The notes beneath the pieces are model-generated. The model saw only the letters and a program-made list of their open reading frames with translations, made no database searches and was not told where the DNA came from. Of a stretch of DNA of 64,000 nt, positions 32,001 to 40,164 are shown one piece after another (positions within the stretch are counted from its first letter, which is position 1; each line of letters opens with the position of its first letter). The stretch covers positions 98,356,356-98,420,355 of the forward strand of contig OZ020599.1 of NCBI GenBank assembly GCA_963971535.1. The letters are read 5' to 3'. The DNA is from Notolepis coatsorum. Its lineage: Eukaryota; Chordata; Actinopteri; Aulopiformes; Paralepididae. Made by a program: the position numbers and the translations under genes.

Positions 32001-35000
32001 ATTGCAGAATGGGTACAATACGGCTCAATACAAACAATTGTTAAGGGGATGCAGTCTGGACTGGGTTCCTTATAACAATAACTTGACAACACATGAGTTT
32101 AGTTTAGCCGCAGCTACAGGTTTACTCTGAGCGTCAGGTCAGGAATGCGACAACAGACATCATCAGTCGATTACAACACTCTTCAACACAGACGATACGT
32201 TTCGAACAAAAGTTTGTTACAATCATTTTCATATAACGCTACTTGGGACAGCTCTGCTGTAAACACTGGAAATAACCTCGGTTTCTATGCCCACACGCAA
32301 CCACTGCAACCGGGATGTGCGCAACACTTCACTCTGGTTTTAAAACTGCCCTGTTGCAGGTCAGACATTTTTTTATATCGATTATTAAAATATATCTCGA
32401 TAATTATCGTTATATCGCCCAGCCCTATGTGGAACCACGTTTTTGGGCCGGCGCACCTTGGTTGCCCAATTCATAGAAACAGCGTTTTTTATGCAGGCGA
32501 CTAGGAAGGAGATTTTTTATCTCTACCGAGCGCCAGTGCAAGACTCGATGACTCACGTGCATCTCCGGGGGGAGATGACGGAGTAGATCATTGCATTGGC
32601 GGAGGGGTCTCACGCCCATGAGGTGGGCCGCCAGGAGCAGCGCATTCACGTTCTGTCCATCTTGGTGGCGCCCTCTGTGATGTTTTAGATCGACACGCGT
32701 ACCTACCCCCCTCTTAGGACTGGGGATGGCGGCGTGACTAGGACGCAGGACTGGTTCTGGTCACGCCGGACCAAGTCAGTTAACCCGTTGTCCGCCGGGG
32801 CGCAGATCTGCTGTTCTGGTACCCCGAAGGACTTTGTGCTTTTCCGGGGGGGAAATGCCGGGTCGGTCCGGGCTTCGTGGGGCTTGATGTCGTGGATATG
32901 TGTGTCATGTGTATGCCACCACGGCTTGCCCATAACAGTGACGTGCTTGGTCCATACTGTGTTGTACCTTGCGCTGTGTTAGGGGTAGGGATATAAAAAT
33001 TTGCGGCCGATACCGATTGTTCAACTAACACAATCGCCCGATACCGATATTTGTGGCAAAAAAGAAGAAAAAAAGTCAATTTTTTTTTTATGAAACTACT
33101 GTATGTCTTTAAATGTTTTGATGAATTGAAAATGGAGGACCCTTATGTAAAAAAGCCGAAAGTCTTTTTCTGGTCTTCATCCTCCAGTCTTAGCACTGTT
33201 GTTGTATTGAGCTGTACTGTATTGTACCCATTCTGCAATCTGTTAATAAAGTTTTCAATCAATCAATCAGACAAATGTGGCATGTGGGATGCGCGCCTGA
33301 GTGGTCGCGGGTCCTTCTGTGAAGGTAAGTCTCACGATCTGCTCACCCTGTGCGTTGAGGTGCTAAACCCTCTTCGCACAGTCGGATCCGATTCCCTCCT
33401 GTCCCCCTCTAGGGGGGTCCGGGGGCTCGGGTCCTCCCCGGTTCTGATGGTTGTGGGGGGCCTCAGCGGGTACATTTGTCGAGCTTCCGCTCTGCTCAGC
33501 TCCTGTGTTCCACTAGAGTGCAGAGCGTAAGCTATACGATAATATAACACGGTTATCCTATAACCATAGTTATATGAGTATAGAGAGCGCTCTGCTCTGA
33601 CTCACTGAGGACCCTGTGGTCTTCGCCTTCGGTGGTGAAAGACTTGGGAAGGAGCTGTTAGTATGGCCACGACCCCGCTTATGTAGAGGAGCGGATGTGG
33701 GTGTAGCCAGGCGGATGGGTGTGTACATGTGAAGAAAATTATTCAGTATTAGATTGATAAGGGATAGGGTTCCACTAGACCAGGGGTCAGCAACCTTTAC
33801 TATCAAAAGAGCCACTTTTCCCCCGTCCCACAAAATAAAATGCTCAGGGAGCCGCACAACCTATTTACCCTTAAAATGAAGATAAACACAGTGTATAACG
33901 TTTTATATATCCCCAAGCATACCCCACATTTAGCATAAAACGCCTAACAATTGCATACCCAAAGTAATTTGCGATTTATTATACTTTATACTTATAGTAC
34001 ACAGTTTGTTGCATTAATGGGATTATAAAGGGACAAAAATAATTTTTTTGACTTTTTATTGCTGTTTTGACCTGTTATAACAAAGGAAAACCTCAAACTC
34101 TTATGAAGAGGAGAAAAAATACTGGCTGTGTACACCTGTTTATAAATAAAACACAGAAGAGGAGACAAAACACTGGCATCTGTAGACCTACTTTGAAATA
34201 AAACCCTGAACTATGCAGCTCTATTAGAGTCCTTCCCTTATTTGTGGAAAATCTATCAAATAAAAAGTTAATTTTTCGTTGTTCGCAAATTTCGCACCAC
34301 ATATCAGGCATACAGGTAAGACTTTTTGTTGACTAAATATCTTAGTTGATGAAATATTTTTTCATTTCAGTGTCACAGTATGACATCGATCTCCAAAAAA
34401 AAAAAAAAAAAGGTAAATGTTTTTTTTTTTATCTTTTTTTTTGGGCCAGGGAGCCGCAGCTGATTGGCTAAAGAGCTGCATGCGGCCTCGGAGCCGCAGG
34501 TTGCCGACCCCTGCACTAGACTCTAGTGACTAGAGTGCAGAGCGCTCGCTATACTCATAACTATGGTTATAGGATAACCGTATGTTTTTGGTGTTCAATG
34601 AGTTAAAATTTTAAATAAATAATAATAATGTGAACAGCCGAATTAAAAGAAAATGAGATCTGAGCAATAAATGTGAATGGTGTGAATGTAGCCTCCGCTC
34701 TGTGTGAACGGGCTGCCGGTGGTCCGTGTTAAAGCCCGTGTTCTCTCCTCCACACAGACGTGATCTGGGTGATCCTGAGCGTGGAGGTGGGCGGCCTCCT
34801 GGGCGTCACGCAGCAGCTCTCCTCCTTCCAGGCGGAGTTCAACACGCAGCCCCACCGCAGCCTGGAGGGCGACTACAACCCGTTCGCCTCGCCGCAGAAG
34901 AACAGGTTCCCCGGCGACCGTGGCGACGACGACAGTATCCACGACGACGACGGCGGAGGAGGAGGCGGCGGCCTCAAGGACGCCGGGGAGCACTGGGAGG

Positions 35001-36105
35001 GCGCCGACCCCAACCGCATGCAGCAAGAGCAGAACAACGGACTTTCACTCAACTCTGTGAACCTAGCGGGAAACAACAGTCTACAGAGCAACCTATCAGT
35101 AATGACTTACAACCAGGTAGGAGGGCTCACCAAGGGCCGCGGAGGCTCCCTGTTCCACTGCTAACCCCACAGGGCGCCGCCAGCAGGGCTCCTGCGGGGG
35201 GCTCGTGGAGGTCTTACTTTTAATCACCACCATTATCTTTGGACTTAAAAAAAAAAGGTCTTTAACCCTTTCACTACCGCACTACAGAAGGTTAACCTTT
35301 TCACTTACCACACACTTACTACAGACGGTCTGTAGTGTGGCAGTGAAAGGGTTAACCTTCTGTAGTGTGCGGTAGTGAAAGGGTTAACCCTTTGCCGTGT
35401 GGCAGTGAAAGGGTTAACCTTCTCTATTGTCGTGGTGCAAAGGTTAACCCTTTAAGGGTTAAATAGGATTTTGATCATTGGTCTTAAAATGGATTGGATT
35501 TGGATTATGTCACAATAATATTTCTTAACCCTTTCACTGCCACACTGCAGAAGGTTAACCCTTTCACTACCCCGCTGCAGAAGGTTAACCCTTTCACTGC
35601 CACATTGCAGAAGGTTAACCCTTTCACTACCACACTGCAGAAGGTTAACCTTTCACTACCACACTACAAAGGGTTATCCCTTTCACTACCACCCTGCAGG
35701 CAGTTACAGTAACACCGTCTAGTGTGGTAATGAAAGGGTTGACCGTCTGCAGTGTGGCAGTGAAAGGGATAACCCTTTGTAGTGGTAGTGAAAGGGTTAA
35801 ATATGTTTTGGGGGGAAATGTCCAGGCTGCAAAATAAGAAGCAATCAGTCGGCCCCCCCCCCCCCCCCATACTTGTTTGGACAGTATGGCTGTGAACTGT
35901 GAAATGGGTATTAAATTTTATTCAAAGTGGTCTTTAAAAAGTATTAAATCTAACTTATTGAAACCCCGCAGGAACCCTGCACCAGGTACAGATTCTTTAT
36001 GACATTTCCTTCTATATTTCATTTTCTCCCCTTTTAATTTCCCCCTCCTCCCCCCCCCTTCCCCCACAGGGTATACACGGACCCTATCCGTTTGGGCAGT
36101 CTTAA
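19905..36105 (+). CDS. ilrun: ILRUN (C6orf106), complete five-exon gene
   Basis: Exons 19905-20068, 22247-22401, 30610-30807, 34758-35116 and 36070-36105 total 912 nt and give 303 residues; human ILRUN is about 298. All introns are GT-AG and phases match (2, 1, 1, 0). Residues about 15-65 form the UBA-like region (MQKFSCMG, LLGFQLNPAGCAFFLDMTNW). About 76-185 is the NBR1-like domain with its four Trp: W101 (TWRIQN), W111 (ESWPPG), W161 (GQWRMC) and W176 (VIWVIL). The tail is low-complexity, with an acidic then Gly-rich block (DDDSIHDDDGGGGGGG), and ends GPYPFGQS as in mammals. In mammals ILRUN is a negative regulator of IRF3/NF-kB-driven antiviral and inflammatory transcription through p300/CBP, and it affects lipid metabolism. 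About 13 kb of the 15 kb of intron consists of repeats or unassigned sequence. Confidence 0.96.
20555..20655 (+). repeat. Intron 1 segment duplicated at 14838-14928
   Basis: Both stretches share 'caaagcttgtagcaacgttg', 'aagccat', 'ataggaacta' and 'gacccaacggttcccgttt' in order, then 'atcatgcat'. The intron copy has one extra 'cagcaacgttg' repeat. The other copy interrupts the TTAA-phased satellite array 1. Confidence 0.75.
20879..21075 (-). mobile_element. LINE family 1, 3'-end-only copy in ILRUN intron 1
   Basis: A short ATTG tail and the terminal 3' UTR in reverse orientation, 5'-truncated after 'gacatacaggatagacagta'. Another truncated copy in the opposite orientation lies 26 bp further on, so the pair forms an imperfect inverted repeat. 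Confidence 0.78.
21102..21211 (+). mobile_element. LINE family 1, 110-bp insertion with clear target duplication
   Basis: The last 110 bp of the family, ending in AATC repeats, lies between two 21-bp copies of 'agatgta..ggtggtatccta' (21081-21101 and 21212-21232, one mismatch). This is the cleanest target-site duplication of the family in the window. Confidence 0.9.
21604..21789. mobile_element. hAT-type MITE (foldback) in ILRUN intron 1
   Basis: The 186-bp element is a near-perfect palindrome. The left arm holds 'cctctcctcgaagcacccc' and 'ttgttaaattccaccaccag'; the right arm holds their complements. Ends are 'tagtgcttcc' and 'gggaaccactg'. The flanking 8-mers gactagac (21596-21603) and gactagag (21790-21797) fit an hAT target duplication with one mismatch. 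Confidence 0.85.
22247..22401 (+). CDS. ilrun: ILRUN exon 2
   Basis: The acceptor ends in 'ggcag' (22246). The exon completes W55 and encodes NLQAAIGAYYDFESPNI through TWRIQNT. It ends at the weak-looking donor gtgggg (22402), and a LINE tail starts only nine bases into the intron. Confidence 0.95.
22411..22981 (-). mobile_element. LINE family 1 copy adjacent to the exon 2 splice donor
   Basis: The ATTG tail begins at intron position +9/+10 after exon 2. The 3' UTR and C-terminal coding part (NALPTAVK, NHVQPRFGSNKGLNTF, MGLVYKIHYTT) follow to about 22981. It is antisense to ILRUN. The intron is still intact by the GT-AG rule. Confidence 0.85.
22982..23974. other. Intron 2, unassigned
   Basis: A short direct repeat 'cataggcataggtctg' lies at 22981-23010, next to the LINE truncation point. 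A poly-C stretch is at 23356-23366. I recognise nothing else. Confidence 0.4.
23975..24410. repeat. 37-bp minisatellite in ILRUN intron 2
   Basis: The unit contains 'cagaatcaaccagtaccaca' and 'agcagatgaaacaaaga', and is present about 11-12 times with small variants (aat/aac, 'ccaaaagcagatgaataga'). The spacing is 37 bp with some 36- and 40-bp units. There are no unique spacers, so it is not CRISPR-like. Confidence 0.9.
24470..24545 (+). repeat. Dispersed teleost short repeat, second copy
   Basis: It shares 'acatttagtcatttagctga' and 'agcgacttacaagttct' with 6477-6552. Confidence 0.6.
24755..25138. mobile_element. hAT-like non-autonomous element in ILRUN intron 2
   Basis: Ends 'taggaatgcaccgat' and 'atcggtgcatcccta' are inverted repeats, and the interior has palindromic 'ccgatacc/ggtatcgg' blocks. 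The flanks aatgaaat (24747-24754) and aattaaat (25139-25146) fit an 8-bp duplication with two mismatches. No ORF. A related fragment is at 32991-33060. Confidence 0.78.
25139..26511. other. Intron 2, unassigned, GC-richer
   Basis: It contains a truncated copy of the dispersed short repeat (25662-25685) fused to unrelated sequence, and CpG-containing stretches (25190-25330, 26150-26440). The short open frames here have no recognisable product. Confidence 0.4.
26512..26740. repeat. 43-bp minisatellite, five units, interrupted by a transposon
   Basis: Units start at 26512, 26555, 26598, 26641 and 26684, each 43 bp and nearly identical ('cagccattgtgtagtgtgat', 'gtgtgcctggtgccagtgta', 'tgg'). A sixth begins at 26727 and breaks off at 26742. 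The expected continuation ('gtagtgtgacatgtgcctgg') is found at 29054. Confidence 0.9.
26744..29053. mobile_element. DNA transposon relic inserted in the 43-bp array
   Basis: Left end 'cagggttcgcgcaaggtcct' and right end 'tgtgggaaccccg' are weak inverted repeats; 'cttgaagtgcttaaagtgct' near the left end pairs with 'gtacttgaaagtccttgaa' near the right. The interrupted minisatellite reads on from 29054 with 'gtag' present on both sides. Most of the interior is a nested piggyBac-type element. Confidence 0.6.
26842..28579. mobile_element. piggyBac-type element, non-autonomous
   Basis: Exact TTAA sits on both sides (26838-26841 and 28580-28583), with inverted ends CCCTTTAATCGCC and GGCGATCAAAGGG (one mismatch). 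TTAA duplication plus CCCTTT ends is the piggyBac signature. The 1738-bp interior has no transposase that I can recognise. One short minus-strand frame (27708-27439, starting SETSGPLKRHNAEELDGEP) may be the degenerate start of one, but that is a guess. Confidence 0.82.
29362..30393. mobile_element. hAT-type non-autonomous element, 1032 bp
   Basis: Ends 'taggggtggacggtat' and 'ataccgtccacccct' + 'a' are inverted repeats, and the flanks are a perfect 8-bp duplication cttcccat (29354-29361, 30394-30401). Inside are repeated 'cggtata' blocks, a 55-bp tandem duplication containing 'gtccaggtgcagc' (30069-30175) and an AT-rich stretch. No transposase is seen. It ends 217 bp before ILRUN exon 3. Confidence 0.9.
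30610..30807 (+). CDS. ilrun: ILRUN exon 3
   Basis: The acceptor is 'tctctgcag' (30601-30609). The exon encodes PESWPPGVCLKYVGGDQFGH through GMFQGQWRMCTATGLFYG, the core of the NBR1-like domain. The donor is gtgagt (30808). Confidence 0.96.
30808..31982. other. ILRUN intron 3, 5' part
   Basis: Contents: a retroposon tail at 31005-31052 (+), a G-rich stretch 31080-31320, a 55-60 bp tandem duplication ('cactcatgataacacacact', 31324-31432), and from 31434 a sequence 'ggcccagtccacacgatcac' that looks like the end of a DNA transposon whose other end I could not find. Confidence 0.5.
31983..32053 (-). mobile_element. LINE family 1, 70-bp 3' fragment
   Basis: 'attgcagaatgggtacaata' to 'ttaaggggatgcag' in reverse orientation, with no tail preserved. 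Confidence 0.65.
33118..33268 (+). mobile_element. LINE family 1, 3'-end-only copy
   Basis: It runs from 'gatgaattgaaaatgg' to 'ttaataaagttttc' and an AATC tail. It is more diverged than most copies ('aaaaaagccgaaagtc', 'catcctccagtc'). Confidence 0.75.
33781..34513. mobile_element. hAT-type non-autonomous element, 733 bp, nested in DIRS copy 1
   Basis: Ends 'caggggtcagcaacct' and 'aggttgccgacccctg' are inverted repeats, with perfect 8-bp flanks cactagac (33773-33780, 34514-34521). It has no ORF. It belongs to the 'CAGGGGTC.GCAACC' group of hAT derivatives common in vertebrates. Confidence 0.92.
34758..35116 (+). CDS. ilrun: ILRUN exon 4
   Basis: The acceptor is 'ccacacag' (34750-34757). 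It encodes DVIWVILSVEVGGLLGVTQQ, the conserved NPFASPQKNR, the acidic/Gly-rich insertion and NLSVMTYNQ, ending in phase 0 at donor gtagga (35117). If the donor is not used, the frame runs on to a stop at 35162-35164, adding 15 unrelated residues. Confidence 0.95.
35264..35800. repeat. TTAA-phased 30-bp satellite array 2 in ILRUN intron 4
   Basis: Five direct units starting TTAACCCTTTCACT (35525-35665) are exactly 30 bp apart, followed by inverted units (35715-35797). A second group of mixed orientation lies at 35264-35440. Every unit carries 'ccctttcactaccacactgc' plus 'agaagg'. It fills most of the intron before exon 5. Confidence 0.85.
36070..36105 (+). CDS. ilrun: ILRUN exon 5 (last coding exon)
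   Basis: A long pyrimidine tract (36027-36065) precedes the acceptor 'ccccacag'. The exon encodes GIHGPYPFGQS and stops at TAA 36103-36105. The C-terminal GPYPFGQS is shared with the mammalian protein, which confirms this short exon. Confidence 0.93.
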   Translation, partial: GIHGPYPFGQS

Positions 36106-36539
36106 TAAAAATAAAATAAATTGAAAAAAAACATGGGAATTATCACCACAAGTCGAGTAGCAGCACATTACCTCTGGAGTCGGGCCACACCAGGAGAGGT
36201 GAAGCGGCTCTCCCGTGGGCCGGTGGACTGTCTGGGAGAGATCCATACGAACACTTATGCAAAGTCTCCTGTTCCTCCTGCTCCTCCTTCTCCTCCTCGA
36301 CGCTACAGAAGAGGCCAGAGGTCAATGCTGCCCACTTGACGTACAGCTCAACCAACATCCCCCCCATCCTACTTGTATGCATGTGTGAATGCTAAGTTAA
36401 ATATGAGTGCTATGAATCCCCCCCCCCTTTTTTTTTCAGAGATAACTTTTTCTTTTTCTTTTCCCTGATCTTTTATTTTATTCTTATTTTTATTTTTTTG
36501 AGTGCAGATGAGACAGTGTGTTTGTGTGGGTACGTACGT

Positions 36540-36579
<40 letters not shown>

Positions 36580-36598
36580 GTGTGCGTGTGTGCACGTT
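36540..36598. repeat. (GT)n microsatellite in the presumed 3' UTR
   Basis: Alternating GT with a few GC interruptions. Confidence 0.9.
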
Positions 36599-38299
36599 GT
36601 GCAACCTGAAAGAGAGACCAGGGAGGAAAAGCCATTTATTTTGCCAACTGATTCTCAACTTTTTCTGCCCTGACTTAAAACAAATACATTTTGGTTGGTT
36701 CTCTAGGCCCGACTAAAGCCCGACTAGATCCAGTTTAAAGCCCTGTTGCCGAGACAACCAACCACTGAAATCATCCTCTGTTTACTTTTTATTCTGAACT
36801 TTATGGTGTGTACCTTATTAATTTTTTTAAGATGAGGAGAACGAGTAATTTTCTCCATATTGTTCTGATAATCGACATAAGATCGGTCATTTCTAAGGAG
36901 GTTTCATGTTAAAGGCTTTGACCAATACAAATAATTTTACCATTAGGCTAGTGCCCCACACCATTATTATTATTGTCCATCATGTCCTGTGCTTCAAATG
37001 TTCCTGCCGGTTGAGATGCAGTATGACGCCTTTCCACTAGAGGGAGTCATTCATTAACATTTTAGTCGAAGAGAAAGTCGTGCAGTTTTGCCCAGATTGC
37101 AGGTGGACATAAGTGGGCGGAGACACTTTGTGATGTCATCAAGTGAAACTTCCTGGAGCTTCTCTTCTGGCTGCTGCAGACTCTGGACGTTTGTTCTGAC
37201 AATATATCCTGATTGGTGTTGATATTGCAGTATGAACGAACCAAGTGTCCATATTGCAAAAAGTGGAATATGGATACATCATTATAAAAAAATAGATACT
37301 TAAAAAAAATTAAAAGTGGAATTTTAGGGCAGCTTCACAAACACAATTTTACAAATCCAACGGTAGATCGTGTAATGCCATAGGATTATGCTAGACGTAC
37401 ATAGCAGGCAGATCGGTCTACATTTTACCCCTGAAAGAGTTTTAAACTATCTGGAAAGGAAATGGATTTTTTTTTAAACACAAGTTAAACCTTAGGAATA
37501 CAATTGCAAGTTACATCGCTTCCATAATATCTGCTAAAAAACGTTTGCCCTTCTCTGCCAGCCCGGTAACCAGGGAGATGGTAACCAGGGAGATTATCTT
37601 AAGAGGTGTGGTCCTCTGCAAAGGAGCTGAAAATCTGCTCTGACAGTTTTGACATGGTTTGCTTGCTTATCACCTGCAGAATGTTGGCTGTTTGAAGCAC
37701 AAACAGTCTGCTCGTCCACAAAAGCAACTCCTGTACATCGTCAGTGTAGCGGAAAAGATCTCCTTGATAACGTAGTGGAGAATAGTCACGGTACTCTGTG
37801 ATCAAATGTCGGGGGGGATAGAGTACTAGTTCTCCTTCCCAGATATGAATTGACCCGTCAAAGGATCATATAATGAACTTGTGAGAATTCTGGTTCAGGT
37901 GTGTTTAATAGGTTAACATAACATTTGCCAAATACCCAAGAGGTTTATCTGTATACTATATCTCACCCCACCCACCCCAACATAAATGTGTTCTGTGACG
38001 TTTGGTGATTTGTCAAAAAAAAGAAGAATGCTACTTTTGTCCTCTTTGAGTTGAATGTATTTGATGAATGTAGAATCGAATAATGTTTTCGCAAAGCATT
38101 TTAAATTTACCCAAAGATTCTATACTGTACATTTGCCTTGATCTGACACTCTGACTCTTGTGTTATCTATGTATCTTATCTACGACGGGAGCATTCCACA
38201 TCAAAAGTCCAGGGGATATGTCTGCTGATGATCCAAAACAGACCAGATCATTTTACATTTAAAGTCCCCATATAATGAAAAAAGCAAATGCAATCTTAA

Positions 38300-38760
38300 A
38301 GGAACACGCCAACTTCTTGGGAAATAGCTTATTTGCCATCTACCCTGGAGTTAGACAAGCAGATGCATAACATTTTTTTCTCTGCATGCATTAGGCTTAG
38401 GGAACAGCCGCACCAATAAAAAAAAACAGGGCCTTTGAGGCGATGAAATCACTGCGGCCAGGCAGCAGTGGTTCTGCAAAAAAAAAATGTAAATGTCAAT
38501 TTTTTTTAAATGTATTTCTCCACATGGTAAATACACAGGTCAACATGTTTACAGGAATGTTTTGGAGTGTATTTCATGACTGTTGGGAACTAGGCTACAC
38601 TGGCACACCTACTTCCAGTGAATGACGCTAAGCTATGCTAACGGTGCAGCTGTTCCCTAAGCCTAATGCATGCACAGAGAAGAAAAGGGTATGTATCTGC
38701 TTGTCTAACTCCAGGGTAGATTGCAAATAAGCTAATTTCCCAAAAAGTTGGCGTGTTCCT
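38300..38760. mobile_element. TTAA-flanked MITE in the presumed 3' UTR
   Basis: Arms of about 110 bp at 38300-38410 and 38642-38760 are inverted copies ('aggaacacgccaactt' / 'aagttggcgtgttcct', 'gcattaggcttagggaacag' / its complement). TTAA lies on both sides (38296-38299, 38761-38764). TTAA duplications are used by piggyBac and Kolobok elements; I cannot decide between them. Confidence 0.85.
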
Positions 38761-39500
38761 TTAACCATACAAACCAGTAGTCTCAAGATGCAAGAGTTAG
38801 ACCTCGCCCCCACTTTGTCCTTAAGAATTCTTGCTGAATGTTTTACTTGCACTACCTGGCTGATCTATGCACTGAGTCGTTTAGCCTCCATGCCAAGTGG
38901 GCCTGTTTGAGATGTTCTCCCTGCTCCTGCTCAGTTATATTCCGCTCAGGCAGACTCAAGTTATCCATCTCTTATTGACATTCACTGACTTTGAGTACCT
39001 TTATCAGTTATAAAGCCTCCTTTCATTTAACCACTATAACAGTCAGCCCCCAGGGATACTGAGCTTTGACAATGTCACCATCGGAACAATGCCTGATACC
39101 CTCGCGATCAACCGGCGGCCTATCTTGCTACACGTCACAGAACAATTGTTCTATTATATATAATGTACATGACAAATGGTTCTCCTTGCCATAAAAGGTA
39201 TACACTGTCCGTCTCTCTCTTTCTTTCTCTCCTCTGTTTTGAGTGTGATGTCTTATATAGAGTGAAGTGTGCTTCTTTTTCTTGGTATGTTAGTGTGGTT
39301 TTTCATTTCCATGGGGTCAGATCGCAGGATGGATCAGTTGGCACTAGACTCAGAACTGTTCTCATAACGACAGCACATTTATGAGATGCGAAGAGGACGA
39401 GCAAAACAGATGAACGTTTTTTCTTTTCTTTTTTTCTGTATGTTTGATGAACGTTTGTATGATTAAATTATCACTGAAAATAAACATTGCGTTTCTTCCA

Positions 39501-40164
39501 CGTTTGTTTTTGTATCACGGTTTATCACGTTCTGGTTCTAAGAGATTTCATTAGCCGCGTATTTGGTCACTGCGTGGATGTAGAATTTCTCAAAAGATCA
39601 CCAATGACTTGTTCTTTAGTCCAATGTGTGCTTAATACCGAATGTCATATTAGATTAGATACACGTTTATTGTCACTATACAGCACAAGTACAGTACAAC
39701 AATACAGTGCTACAATGTACAGGTGATTAAACTGGGTATAAAATATATAAATGAGTAGTACTGAGTGAGTATACTGTTAATCTGATGTTTTTACATTGAT
39801 GCAGGTATAAAGACACTGGTAGTAAGTCATAATGGCCAGCGGTAAGAGTAGGTAAGGGATATGTACAGATATAGATATAGTATCACTATCTCTACAGATA
39901 TGTACAAATAATTATTTGGGAAGCACTTCATATTACTGTACAGAAATGACATGGTATAGGCCTAATTACTGTGTATAATAACATAAATAAACAAGTTACC
40001 TGGTAAACCTACCTGATAAAACACTTATAATTACAAATACTTGTCATTACTGAGTAATTAAATGATGTGTTGTTATTACACATACATTTATTACCCTTTT
40101 TTATAAGTCAAGTGCTGCCTACCCATATTTGTATTGGCATACCAGTCAATATTATGCATAGCAT
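39501..40164. other. Intergenic, with a retroposon tail
   Basis: At 39650-39735, 'tagattagatacacgtttat' followed by 'tgtcactatacagcacaagt' resembles the 3' end of a minus-strand LINE. The rest is AT-rich without recognisable features. Confidence 0.45.

Larger units (their letters stand above)
32430..34586 (+). mobile_element. DIRS-like element, copy 1 (right part, interrupted)
   Basis: Segments 32430-32985, 33269-33780 and 34522-34586 match copies 2 and 3 in order. They include the right-hand internal complementary block (33505-33595) and the outer end 'ggttataggataaccgtatg' finishing in GTT at 34586. The stretch equivalent to about 45000-45720 of copy 2 is missing, replaced by a short AT-rich piece and a LINE family 1 fragment (33118-33268). 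A hAT element occupies 33781-34513. Its left boundary at about 32430 abuts 'atatcgcccagcccta', the end of another small transposon. Confidence 0.7.
36106..39500 (+). other. ilrun: Presumed ILRUN 3' UTR
   Basis: After the stop there is no further ORF of interest for about 3.4 kb, and the region is poorer in LINE copies than the introns. AATAAA motifs overlap or follow the stop at 36104 and 36115, and another at 39479 is followed by a T-rich stretch. Mammalian ILRUN has a 3' UTR of several kilobases, so the distal site near 39.5 kb is the more likely end. The extent is inference. It contains a (GT)n run (36540-36598) and a 461-bp MITE (38300-38760). Confidence 0.55.

Noticed and set aside
34643..35026. 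127-codon frame antisense to ILRUN exon 4
   Set aside because: Shadow of the GC-rich exon on the opposite strand.
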